Source: Sympetrum striolatum (taxonomy: Eukaryota; Arthropoda; Insecta; Odonata; Libellulidae). From it: a stretch of 64,000 nucleotides of DNA. The stretch's first letter is position 1. Every line of letters starts with the position of its first letter. This document shows positions 46,896 through 58,817 of the stretch, piece after piece. The notes beneath the pieces were generated by a model. It saw only the letters and a list, made by a program, of their open reading frames with translations, did no database searches and was not told where the DNA came from. The stretch spans positions 63,465,005 through 63,529,004 of the forward strand of contig OX388351.1 in the NCBI GenBank assembly GCA_947579665.1, written 5' to 3'. The position numbers were made by a program, and so were the translations under genes.

Positions 46896-48025
46896 TCGAC
46901 ATTTATGAACCTTTCCTCATAGATCTTTCAACCAATTTCGCTTGCTTGAACTTTGCAACACGGTATGTAAGTCTGTGCCGCTTTAATGCAAGTAATAATG
47001 CAGAAATTACTAAATATGTGTTCGGAATTTTGCTGCTTAAAACAGGAAAGTACATAAATTTTGATTTTATAGTTACCATTGACAGCACATACTTTATTTA
47101 ATAGAGATTATATTGTAAATTTTATAACTGTCATTAAGAATGTCTCATCATTTCATTAATAGCGTAAATGATTTGTTATTATAAATTATTATATTTTGAA
47201 TAATATAAATTTACAACCCAAGCATTTTGGCTAAGAAGGACAAAAAATTTATTTTCCAAATTTATATTTAGTTGCCCACTAATTAACGGGAGGTTTTAAA
47301 AACTGTGCCAAATATTTTTCTATGCTACTATGATAGTTAGTTGGGGACTAACATTCATAATTGAGAACGCTACAGTAAACAACAAACCACTTCTACGCTT
47401 TTGTATATATGTGCAAAAGGAAAACATGATTTAATCGTGTATTAAAATTCTTGCTCAGACTATCAGATATTCCATTTTAGGACTTATCCCATTTTTAAGC
47501 CACAAATTTAACTCCAAAAACTACGTCCTTTATAATTCCCAGGAATTATATTGACACTACTTTCCCAGGGTAGCGGGTGAATTGAAACAGTTTATTAAAA
47601 TCTTTGATCAAAAACTACAGAAAACGACGTAGCATAAGGGACTTTATTCTAAAACCTGTTTTCTTACTTTATAATAAAAAGTAGTTGAATAAGGTGTCCA
47701 CCATTTTGTTACATAAAATGAGCAAAGTCTAATCTTAGAGCGCGAAAAATATGACGAATCAAATGATAATGAATCACACTGGAAGACTGCATCGTCATTC
47801 TTTCCAATATTTTTCTTTAACATCGTCTACATTGCAACGAACACGAAAATCTGTGAAACTTTGGTTATGTTTTTGTCGTCTACAAATGACGATAAATGAC
47901 CCACGTAAACTCAGAAGTCAATAGTTTCTGAATAACAATATGCATTTTCAAGTCCCACGCTCATTTGTGGCATTTCGATTAGAACCCACAGAAGGCACAA
48001 CTTCAAGACGTTGACCTTTTTATAT

Positions 48026-48064
48026 TTTAGCAAGTCTACATCATTGTGATGTAGACTTGCTAAA
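48026..48064. repeat. Perfect 18-bp hairpin
   Basis: TTTAGCAAGTCTACATCA (48026-48043), a TTG loop, then its exact complement (48047-48064). A TAAATACATTAAAAAAT word follows twice (48061 and 48091). The stem is too short for a typical pre-miRNA. Confidence 0.95.
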
Positions 48065-49009
48065 TACATTAAAAAATTATTATTGTTGTGTAAATACATT
48101 AAAAAATCCAAAAATTTATACATGAGTGACTCGCTCATGATTTTTAGCATGACTGAATGATGAATCAACTTCCCGAGATTTCTTCTTCCAAGATGAAAGT
48201 TACCCTACATATTTTCAAATGAAGTGTTTGATGAGCAGAAAAAAATTCACAAATATAGTCCTTGACGTCACTTTCAACCAACTAAGTGCTATTATTAGCT
48301 GAGTCAATCAGTCGTAAAATAGGAACTCTTATTACGGCACTAAATTCATTTTCCTGGTGTATGAGTGATCTAAACCCATTTCCTGTCGGAATAGTTCCAA
48401 TAATATCTTCATTTATCAAATACCGACTTATCTTGCCGTTTTATTGATGCTGGGGGAAGTACTTCAATTATAACTTTGGCAGCAAACTTTTTCGTTACAC
48501 TAAGATACATAGATAACTTATAAAGTTAAAATGTTCGCCGGTTAAAACTAATGCTAATAGAACTAGGTTAAAACTTGAAAACACGTGCATTACCTTATAG
48601 AACTCGAGATTTTTCAATGAGGAAATTATATTCTTCCGTTTTTTTAGCTATAACATATCTTTTTGCGATTAAGTCTCACCTTATTACCTTTCAGGAATTT
48701 TTACCTTTTATTTAGCATTCATTCTAATACACATAACGCCGCACAGTGGGCTAGAATCTATAAATACTGGACAAAAATAGAAAAGTGGTTTTTTGACCAC
48801 TCACTAAAACTTCGCTCTTTATTTCGCGCAAATTCTATTTTATAGGGCTACTACGAGTTAAGTTAATCGCATCAAGTTAATAAATAGGAGTCACAAGGTT
48901 ATCAAGTTAAGGAGGAGAGCTAATGTAATTTTTAAAAACCAGTTCTTAATTGAAGAGTTGATAATGTTATTTTGACTTTGTAAATGTAAATAATTGATAT
49001 TTATCAGCT

Positions 49010-49094
49010 GGCTAACGTTTTGTCTTTGTATGACCTTGCCACCAGGCTTGCGGCCTATTTGCAAGGATTTTTATAATAAATGAATGAATGAATG
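49010..49094 (+). mobile_element. Probable LINE 3' end with (TGAA)n tail
   Basis: TTTGTATGACCTTGCCACC, GGCTTGCGGCCTATTTGCAA and GGATTTTTATAATAAATG lead into TGAATGAATGAATG. A short conserved-looking 3' UTR ending in a tetranucleotide tail is typical of CR1/RTE/Jockey-type fragments. No coding part survives. Confidence 0.45.
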
Positions 49095-49204
49095 CGCATT
49101 ATTTATGGGATTAATATCATAACGAGTTGCCATCATTAAACTCACCAATAATTCTGACGAATAATGTATCTAAATTTTTATACATGCGTAGTTCTTTTCA
49201 TTTT

Positions 49205-49705
49205 TACTTTCTCCCTATACGTAGTATAGAGAAAGTATTGTATTCGCAAAAAAAATCGACCACCAGATTTGGACGGAAATAGATGTTTTGGGGCCCATAG
49301 AGCTCATTTTCGCTATATTTCTGAACATGTCTGTCTGTGTGTCTGTCTGCGGTAAAAAATTTTGTGTGCGCTCTATCTTAAAAATTAATTATCCGATCAT
49401 TTCCAAACTTCATATTTAGAATTTTTCTAACAATGCCAAAAGTTGATTATTTTTTTATGAATATCGTTTAACCGGAAGTTCCGGTTTAACCGGAACAAAA
49501 TTTTGTTTCTTTAATATCTCTGTCAGAATGCAATGTAGGAATATACTATTATTTACAAACGTTATAGATAATGTATTTTACTACAACTTTTGTATGAAAC
49601 ATTATCCTGTAACACTCATTGTTTTGGAATTATTTATATATTACCGGCAAAGGCTTCTTTTTTCAATAAATATGGAGAAAGTCATGTGTTGGTCACATCA
49701 GATTA
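49205..49705 (+). mobile_element. HINE/DINE-1-like element, one internal unit
   Basis: Has the best-preserved left hairpin (ACTTTCTCCCTATAC and GTATAGAGAAAGT), the GTCTGTCTGTGT stretch near 49329-49348, a single TTAACCGGAAGTT unit (49468) and the right end GGAGAAAGTCATGTGTTGG with TCACATCAGATT. It is the shortest copy; length tracks internal unit number across 11571-12441, 41670-42360 and this one. Confidence 0.85.
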
Positions 49706-51777
49706 TTTTAAAAGATAAACTTAAACATTTCAATTTCTAAAACATCCTCTTTAGAACGGCTTCCTGCGGATTCGCTAAGCTACATTTTTAAGGTATTCGC
49801 AGAACTTTGTGAAGAGCGTGCAGACTTCATAATTCTATAAGAGACTTTAATACTTATGTATTATATCTGCCCTTTTGATTAAGGCCTTAAAGAGAAATGT
49901 ATGTGCAACCGAGCTAGTTGCCAATGAATTACGGAAAGCAAGAAGTTATGATAGGAGTAAAGCAAAGAATATGATTAGAATACTAATTGTGAAAAAAAGC
50001 TGAAGAAAGAAGATATATATAAAAGAAGGGAAGAAGGAAGTAAATGTAAATAACATTAACTATTTATGCAAAAAGTCTTGTGTATAATATAGGCAATGTG
50101 CGTGGTATTTGCGTATCCGACGTTGCACGGCTTTCTTACTTTAAAGATTATTAACTTTCTTTCTAGCGCAGACAACAGTGTTAATAGCTTTTAATGCTCT
50201 ACACAAGCGTTTTTTGTTCCTCCTTCCCAATCATTCTCATGAGAAATATGTGTTAAGTGGTATTAAATTTTTATTTCTCTCGCAAAATTAAATTAGGAGC
50301 AATAGTCGTAGAAAATCAAGGAAGGCACTGAAAGAAGAGAAGTTATAATAAATATTAATTTTGATCACAAAATATTGTTTTGGATTCAAAATTGCAAAAA
50401 TTTCGATCAAATAAATGAATTTCTTGTGAAATTTCGTGTTTATAAACAACCCGTTACCTTGACAGCTGAGGACCGTTTTGTCTCCGACTTCAAGCGCTTT
50501 CTCACTGGAGTAAGCATATAAAATAAGCCAATATAAAATCAATTATAAGAAGAAATTTCAGTCCATATGAAAGTGAGGAAAATTGCGGGGATGTTGGCAT
50601 TTGTAGTATCGGTGAAAATTCGCTGGGACCATGCAGGAGTGTTTCTTTATCAGTCCAATAATTCCCATTTCGATTGCGATACTCATATGTTGCTTCATTG
50701 CGATAAGGTGAGGAAATAAAATGCTCATAAGTTCGGCAACGGAAATGGGATAACGCTTGGTGGACTTCGGGGGAGTTTCAGAAAACAAAGTGTCCAAGAC
50801 ATTTTTATTTGTTTGTTGCGTGAATTTACATTTGTATTCTTTTTGAGGACTTTATTCGGTATATTTTTCTGCCTTTGTTTTCTACTCTCAGCTTACGTCC
50901 TTATATTATGCATAGTCCAAAAACACATTCAGGAACAAACCTTCGATTTCAAAATTACGAAGCGATCGATTTAGCTCTTTTGAGCAATTACTTGTTACCG
51001 CGTCTCATTTGTTACATGGACTGTCTATGGTTTTCGTGAGGATCAATATATTCGTAAGGAAGAATGCTCGGATCCAACTCCCTTACCCATCAAGGAGACG
51101 GGCTTTTCATTACCAGTTTTTTTTTCAAATATTTCCTTTATTTCATGAAAATGCTCGCAATATCGGATGGAGAACGATAAATTAGAATTTTTGTTCAACT
51201 TCCCTTCTTTTGAGGCGTCTCTCGTTCTCGTACGACTGTTTTGTGTAAATAATTTCTGCAAAAGAAATTAACTCAGTGTACAAATTTTCATCTATCCTTT
51301 ATAGGAACGCTTTAGCAAGTATTGTGTATATTGGATCAATTAAAAGAAGAATATTATCAGCACTTAGTAGACATTTAGCAATATTCAAGGTTTGAAAGTT
51401 ATCCTTATAGGATAGTTCTTGAGTTTTAAGCAAACAAACATACCTAAACCCACATAAACACACAAACTTTTTACTTTATTTATTCTGATGGATCAAGAAC
51501 CACGGTTTAAGCTGCTTTTACCACACCCTTCACCCCCTTGTTAAACTTTTCGAAAAGAACGGGATATTTCGCCGAATGTCTTCCTTATCTCCAAGTATTT
51601 TTATCTAAAAATAATTCAAAAAATGTATTCTGATACCGATCGTTAGATACTGGACGTTAGAAGTGGCGTGGCATTCTCCCAAGAGGAGATATATCGCCAT
51701 CGCAGACGTTTGAGAACTAGTAAACGTTACAGAATGGTAATCCATGAGTAGTGAATACTAGTGACTTATATTAGTTA
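49706..51777. other. No recognised feature; upstream region of the 51.78 kb exon
   Basis: No repeats shared with the window. The last ~140 bases before 51778 could be the 5' UTR and promoter of the putative exon, but no clear TATA box or initiator was identified. Confidence 0.3.
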
Positions 51778-51859
51778 ATGAAACCTCACGGAATGGCGCC
51801 ACATAAATTTTGGCTCCTTATGATCGGAACAATATGGATATTGACTGCTGTAGCTGGAG
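51778..51859 (+). CDS. Putative first coding exon with signal peptide
   Basis: An ATG opens 27 complete codons plus one base before GGAG|GTAAGTG, a near-consensus splice donor at 51860. The peptide starts MKPHGMAPHKFW, continues with a hydrophobic run (WLLMIGTIWILTAVAG) and would suit a cleavable signal peptide. In-frame stops lie upstream and the intron begins in phase 1. Insect genes for secreted and cell-surface proteins often have such an isolated short first exon followed by a long intron. No second exon could be recognised in the remaining window, so the protein family is unknown. The same pattern could occur by chance, hence moderate confidence. Confidence 0.4.
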
Positions 51860-52135
51860 GTAAGTGGATTTCGACTTCTCGAGTTTTAGGAAACCGAAAG
51901 GAACCTTAAGCGCTCCATCTGAGCCTTCGTTGGAGAGGAGAACACATCCCTAAAAAGACATCTGAGAAATTTTTAAGGAATCAAACTACACGAAACATTT
52001 ACGTGGAAAAACTGTATCGAAATTATAATTCAAAAGGCAACGAAAACTAAATTATCTTTATCTGGAATTAATCTTATTTAACAATTCTCAGGTGAACATT
52101 TATACAAAACTATTGCCTTATTTAATCATAATCCT

Positions 52136-52282
52136 ACCGATGAGGGCTCCCGGATAGTCATGTGGACAGCGCGTTTGCCTTTGGTGAAGGCGGTCACGGG
52201 ATCGATTCCCGGTGGGAACCAATGTGCGAAATGACCTAAGCTGTCGAAGCACTTTCAACAATACTACTACTCCAACCGATGA
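52136..52282 (+). mobile_element. tRNA-derived SINE with 8-bp target duplication
   Basis: The body (52144-52274) starts GGGCTCCCGGATAGTCATG. It has an A-box-like GATAGTCATGTGGACAGC and a B box GGGATCGATTCCC, and ends its tRNA-like head with GGTGGGAACCA. Then come AATGTGCGAAATGACC, CTGTCGAAGCACTTTCAAC and a short ACT-repeat tail. Identical ACCGATGA octamers at 52136-52143 and 52275-52282 are the target duplication. It would be transcribed by polymerase III from its internal promoter and mobilised by a LINE; the partner is not identified. A 3'-half copy lies at 44262-44345. Confidence 0.93.
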
Positions 52283-53037
52283 TCACTTATGCATCACCCA
52301 TCTTGCATTATACGTACAAATTCAGAGTCTGTATAGGTTCGAAAGCAAAACCATAGAGGGGATTCTCAATGTCACATATAAAGTACCTCCGATATAAGGT
52401 AATTCCGGGAGAGATGCCCCACCTAAGGAAATGACTTCATAACAATGACTTAAGTGATAGTAATAATGTGAAACTGCGTGATATAATATAACATTTATTG
52501 ATTATAAATAATATATAAACAAATTTTGTTTAAAAAAACTTTTCACCCAAAATATTTGATTTTTTCTGGATCCATGCATTTGGCCATCTCTCCAAACGTC
52601 CGGGTGAGACGCCCCACCTCTGTGAAAGAGTTGCCTCATTACCTTAAACAGCATTTAATCTGGAAAGCGCTTGTTATATAACAAAATTGTTAAAGTTGAA
52701 CTTGAAATTAGGATCTAACTAAACGTTTAAGTCAACTTTAAAACATATTTAGAAGTATCATTTCCAAAAAATTAGGAGGCATCTCAGCCTCCTCTAGAGG
52801 CATATAAATAGCATACTGAGGATTTGTCATCAGTTTTTTTTTGCAAGTGACATATTTTTACGCAAAAATATTGTCGTTTTACCAGAAAAAATGTATGACA
52901 ATTTTGATGTTTTTGTCAAAAATTCGAAACTCAGGGGAAAAAATTCTCACAGAAGATATTTCTTGATTTCGAAAGAATTTATATTTTTAATGTCCATGTA
53001 AGTGGGCCACTTTTTCCGAGTATTACATTTCGATGAG
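52283..53037. other. AT-rich DNA without recognised features
   Basis: If the exon at 51778 is real, this would lie in its first intron. No acceptor followed by a recognisable coding segment was found. Confidence 0.35.
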
Positions 53038-53901
53038 AAAAAAATCTGATGTGGCCAGCACATGACTTTCTCCATATATAAGATGTAAATATTTATCTAC
53101 AACAGTAATTTCGAACTCTATATTCAATCTAAACTTGGAAGATGAGTGATTAATTTATATATTATTATCTTTTACGTCACAAACATTATAAATAATGTTT
53201 TTCGGGACATGCTCGATGAAAAAAGATGAATTTGGCCTTTTGCCCATAGAGCCCAGAGCGCCCACAAAGTACATAATCAGCAACTTCCGGTTTATCAGTA
53301 TTTCATGAATAACTCCTAAACAATAAGTGATACAAAAATATGTTTCATACAAAAGTTATAGTAAATTTTATTTTCTAAAACATTTATAAATAATAGTATA
53401 TACCTAAATATCATATTTATGGAGATATTTTGAAAACCGGAAATGAGCTTTGAAGAATGAAGCTCGACTTCCGGTTGACCGACTTACTCCAAAAACTAAT
53501 CAACTCTAACGACATCAACCGAAGTACTATATATGAAATTTGGTGTTAATCCGACAAATAGTTTTCATGTTAGAGCGCCCACAAAGTACATAATCATCTT
53601 CTTCCGGTTTATCAGTATTTCTCGAATAACTCCTAATCAACTGGTGATACAAAAATATGTTAAATACAAAAGGTATAGTAAATTACATTATCTAAAACTT
53701 TTATAAGTAATACAATATACGTATATATCATATTTATGGAGATATGTTGAAAACCGGAAATGAGCTTTAATGAATAAAGCTCGACTTCCGGTTGACCGAT
53801 TTACTCCAAAAACTAATCAACTCTGACAGCACACACCACAGTACTATATATGAAGTTTGGTATTTATAGGACTAATAGCTTTCACGTTAGAGCGCCCACT
53901 A

Positions 53902-53949
<48 letters not shown>

Positions 53950-54084
53950 ACAGACATCATTCCGAAAATGGTCAAAACGTGTTCTAGGGACCCCAAAACA
54001 TGTATTTCCGTTGAAATCTCGAAGTCGAATTTTTTCATGAAAACAATACTTACTCTATACTTCGTATATGGAGAAAGTAAAAAT
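53038..54084 (-). mobile_element. HINE/DINE-1-like element, subfamily 2, with (CA)n
   Basis: On the minus strand it starts ACTTTCTCCATATACGAAG with GTATAGAGTAAGTATTG, includes a (GT)n run (plus-strand CA repeat, 53904-53945) and ends GGAGAAAGTCATGTGCTGGC followed by CACATCAGATTTTT. Its internal tandem period is longer than in subfamily 1: GAGCGCCCAC recurs at 53256, 53573 and 53890, 317 bp apart. It retains an uninterrupted TTAA at 53150-53153, where the related copy at 24 kb received a piggyBac element. Confidence 0.85.
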
Positions 54085-54410
54085 GGCAAAACGCTCCACC
54101 CTAGAGCTTAAGGAACAATACGTCATCTTTTGATCGTGCATAAAATGCATTCGAAGGTGGATTTAAATTTGAATTGAAAATTAAATGTAGATACCAAACG
54201 TTTTCTTGAATAATGCCTTAATCAGTATCACCTTAAATTTATATTGATACGATATTAATAGGGTACATATACCTAAAGATAGCACTGGGGCATCTATCCC
54301 GAAAAGAGATGGGGCGTTTATCCTTTCAGTACGGAAGAGATGCTCTTACAGCCAGTGGGGCTACACTTTGTCCAAAATGGACAGTCACTGCAAGTGGATA
54401 TTAGATGAAA

Positions 54411-55203
54411 TACATAATCAGCAACTTCCGGTTTATCAGTATTTCACAAATAACTCATAAAGAATCAGTGATACAAAAATATGTTTCATACAAAGGTTGT
54501 AGTAAATCACATTTTATAAAACTTTTGTAATTAATAGTATATGCCTAAATATCATATTTATGGAGATATTTTGAAAACCGGAAATGAGCTTTGAAGAATG
54601 AAGCTCAACTTTCGGTTAACTGATTTACTCGAAAAACTAATCAACTCTAAAACCACTAACCAAAATACTATATATGAAATTTTGTGTTGATACAATGAAT
54701 GGTTTTCATGTTAGAGCGCCCACAAAGTACATATCAGCTACTTCCGGTTTATCGGTATTTCACGAATAACTCCTAATAAACCGGTGATACAAAAATATGT
54801 TAAATGCAAAAGTTATAGTAAAATACATCATCTAAAACTTTTATAAGAAATGCAATACACGTATATATCATATTTAGGGAGATATTTTGAAAACCGGAAA
54901 TGAGCTTTGTGTAATGAAGCTCGACTTCCGGTTAACCGATTTACTCCAAAAACTAATCAACTCTGACAGCACACAAAACAGTACTATATATGAAGTTTGG
55001 TATTGATACAACCACTAGTTTTCACGTTAGAGCGCCCACTAGCACACACACATACAGACACACACACACACACACATACACACACATACACACACATACA
55101 CACAGACATCATTCCGAAAATGGTCAAAACGTGTTCTAGGGACCCCAAAACATCTATTTCCGTTGAAATCTCGAAGTCGAATTTTTTCATGAAAACAATA
55201 CTT
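54411..55203 (-). mobile_element. HINE/DINE-1-like element, subfamily 2, truncated at both ends
   Basis: Homologous to 53270-54045. GAGCGCCCAC occurs at 54714 and 55030 (316 bp apart) and a mixed (CA)n/(CATA)n run lies at 55042-55105. The terminal hairpin segment (at its low-coordinate end) is missing. The other end stops at AAAACAATACTT, losing the terminal ACTTTCTCC hairpin. Confidence 0.85.
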
Positions 55204-55361
55204 TAAGGACAAAGGTTCGAGTCCAGAAGACTATGATAAGTTTTCGTTATATTATTTGGGAATATCTTATGTTCAAAGTGCAAGGCTCCATTCTTTGTTT
55301 GATTAAAATTGTGTAATGATGGCGGAATTCCATTTCATTAGATTCGTTCGATGTCTAAAAT

Positions 55362-55920
55362 AATATTTCTATATCTATAAAAGGTCCCTGCAATCCACCT
55401 TTCGGCGTGTGGCAGGGGGTGCAAGCACCTTGCCTCTATTTTCCTAATCGTTTACTTTCGCTTATCGTTCGCGGAGAAAATGAATTCTTGATACGATTCG
55501 TTCTAGCATCCATTTCCTTGATCTACCTCGCAGTATCATAACGGCCAATATAACATAGGGGTCGCATTATATCGGTTACATCATCTGAGAGTGTAATTTC
55601 TCTGAACTTATTTAATAAATTCATCCTTTGAATCAGTCTTCTATCGTCATATGATTTCCATCCCGCGTCCTGTAACATCTGAGTAACACTCACTGTTTTA
55701 TCGTAGAAATTCTTCATAAATCGTATCGCCTTTCGTTGTACTCTTTCTAATTCCCGAATACAAAAGTTGGCGCCATAAACAACATGCATACTCAAAGTGA
55801 GGCTTAACTAAATAATATCGCTCGCAAACTTTTCTTCGCTCCTACTTTTCTCTTAACGAAGTCGAGTTTCTTAAGTGGTTTCCCACACTAAAAATGTGGG
55901 TTCTTATATGTCCCATCTCC
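55362..55920 (-). mobile_element. LINE (CR1/L2/Jockey-like) 3' fragment
   Basis: The minus-strand frame (55795-55523) includes ELERVQRKAIRFMKNFYDKT, VSVTQMLQDAGWKSYDDRR and LIQRMNLLNKFREI. This is the region C-terminal to the reverse transcriptase domain, where L-E-x-V-Q-R-x-A-x-R-F is conserved. Upstream, in a shifted frame, LVKPHFEYA corresponds to the VRPHLEYA motif, and NSTSLR-type residues precede it near 55855. The frame runs to PLCYIGRYDTAR at 55523. The 3' UTR contains the GCCACACGCCGAAAGGTGG word also found at 60.5 kb. It is a 5'-truncated, frame-broken copy. Confidence 0.85.
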
Positions 55921-56550
55921 ATATAGTACATTGTATCATTTCGTTGTTAGCGCATTTACGTTCGAAAATGCAATGAATTTGTTATTTTTGTTTACATCTC
56001 ACTCTTTTCAGCATTTACATGTCGATTCTCATTGTTGCCACCGATTCAGAGATATTTAAATAAACTCAGAGATAGAAAATCCTTTGGAACAATTTTTGAA
56101 GTAACCGAAATTTTATTGTTCCCAGCTTGAACATGAACTGTATTTCCTCGTAAAGTTTTGAAAAATCTATATATTTTACCGAAGTTTCCAATATTTCGGA
56201 TCAGGCAATATTTGGTGACAAAATTGAGAATATAAATGAGGTTTTATTTTTCACTGTGCTGCTGTTGATCTCCTGCGACTATTATCTCTAATGGAATTTT
56301 TAGAAAAGAAAATTTTTCAGCGGAACGGAAATGCAAGTTTATTTTTTTCTTGCACAACTCCTTGACTTACGATACACACATATTTAAATTGATGTGCTCA
56401 CTAGCAACAACATCACGCTACATGAAAATTTCGTAGTTAGGGATAACAAAGCGTACTTTAAATAAATAAAACCAATGTACTCAGGCGTTACTTCGTGGAA
56501 GGCCATCGCAGAAGAGATAAAGAAAACTTCCTCAACTTCCACAAGTTATT
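55921..56550. other. AT-rich DNA without recognised features
   Basis: No shared repeat or recognisable coding segment. Confidence 0.4.
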
Positions 56551-56556
56551 TATTGT

Positions 56557-56588
56557 GACCGGTTTCGCTAGGCTTTTAGCATCTTCAG
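56557..56588 (-). ncRNA. Hammerhead-like motif, degenerate flanks
   Basis: Minus strand: CTGAAGA, T, the stem GCTA...TAGC, then GAAACCGGTC. The core order matches 40408-40440, including the extra T and the ACC-GGT-C ending, and position 7 of the core may be any base. The bases that should form stem I do not pair well here. Confidence 0.3.
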
Positions 56589-58780
56589 GCGATTCTCTAT
56601 ACTTTATTCTGTAACATCTCAGGCTAGTAGTTCACTGATTAGCGTAGTGACGTGTGCATGTGACCGAAAGCCGTGAACTGTAGCCTCTTAAAGGACTCGC
56701 AGAGGTTACTGGAACGTAGTGGATTGCTGTTTCTGGTTAAGGGAGACTAGTCATCTTTCCGACATGAGTCTTGTGTGTAATATAAAGTATTAATATAAAT
56801 CTTATCGGTTACTTGGCAACTAAAGAAATGTTTAAAACTGATAACATAGCTAACCTTCCAAAGGAGGGCATAATGATAAGTTCTCCATTTGAATATGGGA
56901 CATATGCACTTACTGATAGTTTTATAGCTCTACTAACTTAACATCTAAACTCCTTTAAATGCGATCCAAAAATCAATTGAGCACTTAAATGGCAGTCACA
57001 TTACAAAAATGAGCGTAACGTACTTCGAAAGGAATATCGGTGTTAACTATCAGTATTGTTTAAGTACAATTCATGGACTATCCTGTAAGTATTTAAAATT
57101 CTTGGTTTTGAGAACACTGCGACGGATACGAAGGCTATAGAAAATATTTAAGACGCAAAACTTCGGAATCATTCGAGGAATTCAAATAAGGAGCGTCGCG
57201 CCTAACACGCTGGAATTATGACGTAGTGGATTTTGTTATAAGATTCATCAGTTTTTTCTTTCCTGAAAGCAATGGTTCGTCCCTTATTATAACAAGCAGG
57301 GTTGACGCATGACAAAACGAAATGGAATAGCCATGCTACACTATTACTATTAACACAGAGCAATTAAAAAAATATTTAAAAAATATAAAAAAATAATGTG
57401 TCTCAGTAACTTAAGGCAAATACCGATATAATGTTTTTTTGAGTCCAGGTGATTTCGCATTTGAAATTTTTTAAATTTTTGAATGCGATGACGCGTGATG
57501 TGTTCTTTTCTATCTTAAAATGTAGGCACATGTTATTTTCTACTGATGTATTCAAAGGAGATTCAAAGCAATATAAAGATAGTTCTTACGTAGTTTATGT
57601 CTTGAGCCCGCGATTGCGCTGTTATGATTTTGTGTCCCACGTTGGTTTTCTTGGTATAATTTAGGCGTCTGGTGATGTAAATGTATCTTTTTTACCTTTA
57701 TCTTTGGTGAGAATTCGTGGTTTTAGTGTCAAGGAAACGTTCTTGCCTCTAACGTGCATTAACTTTTCATTCTTACCTATTTGATCTCATCATTCTTACG
57801 AGACCCGTTTCCCATTACTCTAAAATTTAAATCAAACATATCCAAAGTTTAATTCGAGAGAAGGCACCTCTGATTGTCTTAACTTTATCTTATCCTTACT
57901 TCGATTCAAAGCTGCAGTTTACATTTGCGAATCACTTACTTCTTTATTTGAACTTATAAATCGAAAGATGTGTCAGTATCGATTTATAATGATAATCAAT
58001 AATACTAATAAATTAATTGGTTCAAGGGCATTCAAAGTATGTATATGATAGGTAATTGTCATTAATTGCATTGCAAGATGCATTGGTTTCATGATCTTAT
58101 CGGAATCATTCCTTGCACCGTGAATGTGCTGGTGTTATCGGTATGTGCAGGTTTGGACTATGGATTGTTTCTTTTTATTATGCGTGTCTTTCGATGTTGT
58201 GAAAATTCAGTCCTGTATAAAGATGGGACAATCGACTTAAAAAAACTAAAAATTTAAATAGTCAAATAAAACCATTCGGACTACTCTTGTCATGAACAGA
58301 TTGACAAACCAAATCCATAGACTGAAATAATTTGGTTGAAACATTGAAAACCGAAACGTTTTACTCGGCTTATTCGATGGAAGAGAATAATCTAATTATT
58401 TGATTCTTTTCATTCGGTTGCTCCCACCTCTAGTTCTGTATTTAATGAAACCTACCGGCAAAGGAATGGAGGAATATACGTTAGTGATTGCTTGCGAAAA
58501 GCACGTTAACTTTTATCAGGAAATCTAGAGGATAGCTTAAAACATTACAGTTATGTATTAGCCATGTGAGACACACCCAATTTTTTAATCTCTAAAAATG
58601 CAAGTGAAATCTTCATCTTAGATTCTAGAATATGTGGTTATTTTTTATACCGTTGGTGTCACCCCTATTTCACCCCTAAATTTTTCACAGTTTTATCCAA
58701 TCCTCTTCAGCCAGTGAAATAATATACGAAATGAAGGAAGGTTTCTCGTGTTTCCTGCCGGGTTTCAGCTACAATGTCAA
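56589..58780. other. AT-rich DNA without recognised features
   Basis: Only short open frames (for example 57449-57664 and 58066-58257) with no recognisable domain or splice context. Confidence 0.4.
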
Positions 58781-58781
58781 T

Positions 58782-58817
58782 CGACGTTTCGGTGCCCTCC
58801 CTAGGCGCTATCTTCAG
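58782..58817 (-). ncRNA. Hammerhead-like motif, degenerate
   Basis: Minus strand: CTGAAGA, T, an imperfect stem (GCGCC...GGGCACC), then GAAACGTCG, so stem III would be ACGT with C as cleavage base. The order is the same as at 40.4 and 56.6 kb, but the stem II pairing has decayed. Confidence 0.25.

Noticed and set aside
48026..48064. Possible pre-miRNA
   Set aside because: The stem is only 18 bp with a 3-base loop, shorter than a Dicer substrate of normal type.
53844..55206. Open frames encoding runs of His-Thr or Cys-Val
   Set aside because: They are translations of the (CA)n/(GT)n microsatellites inside HINE-like copies.
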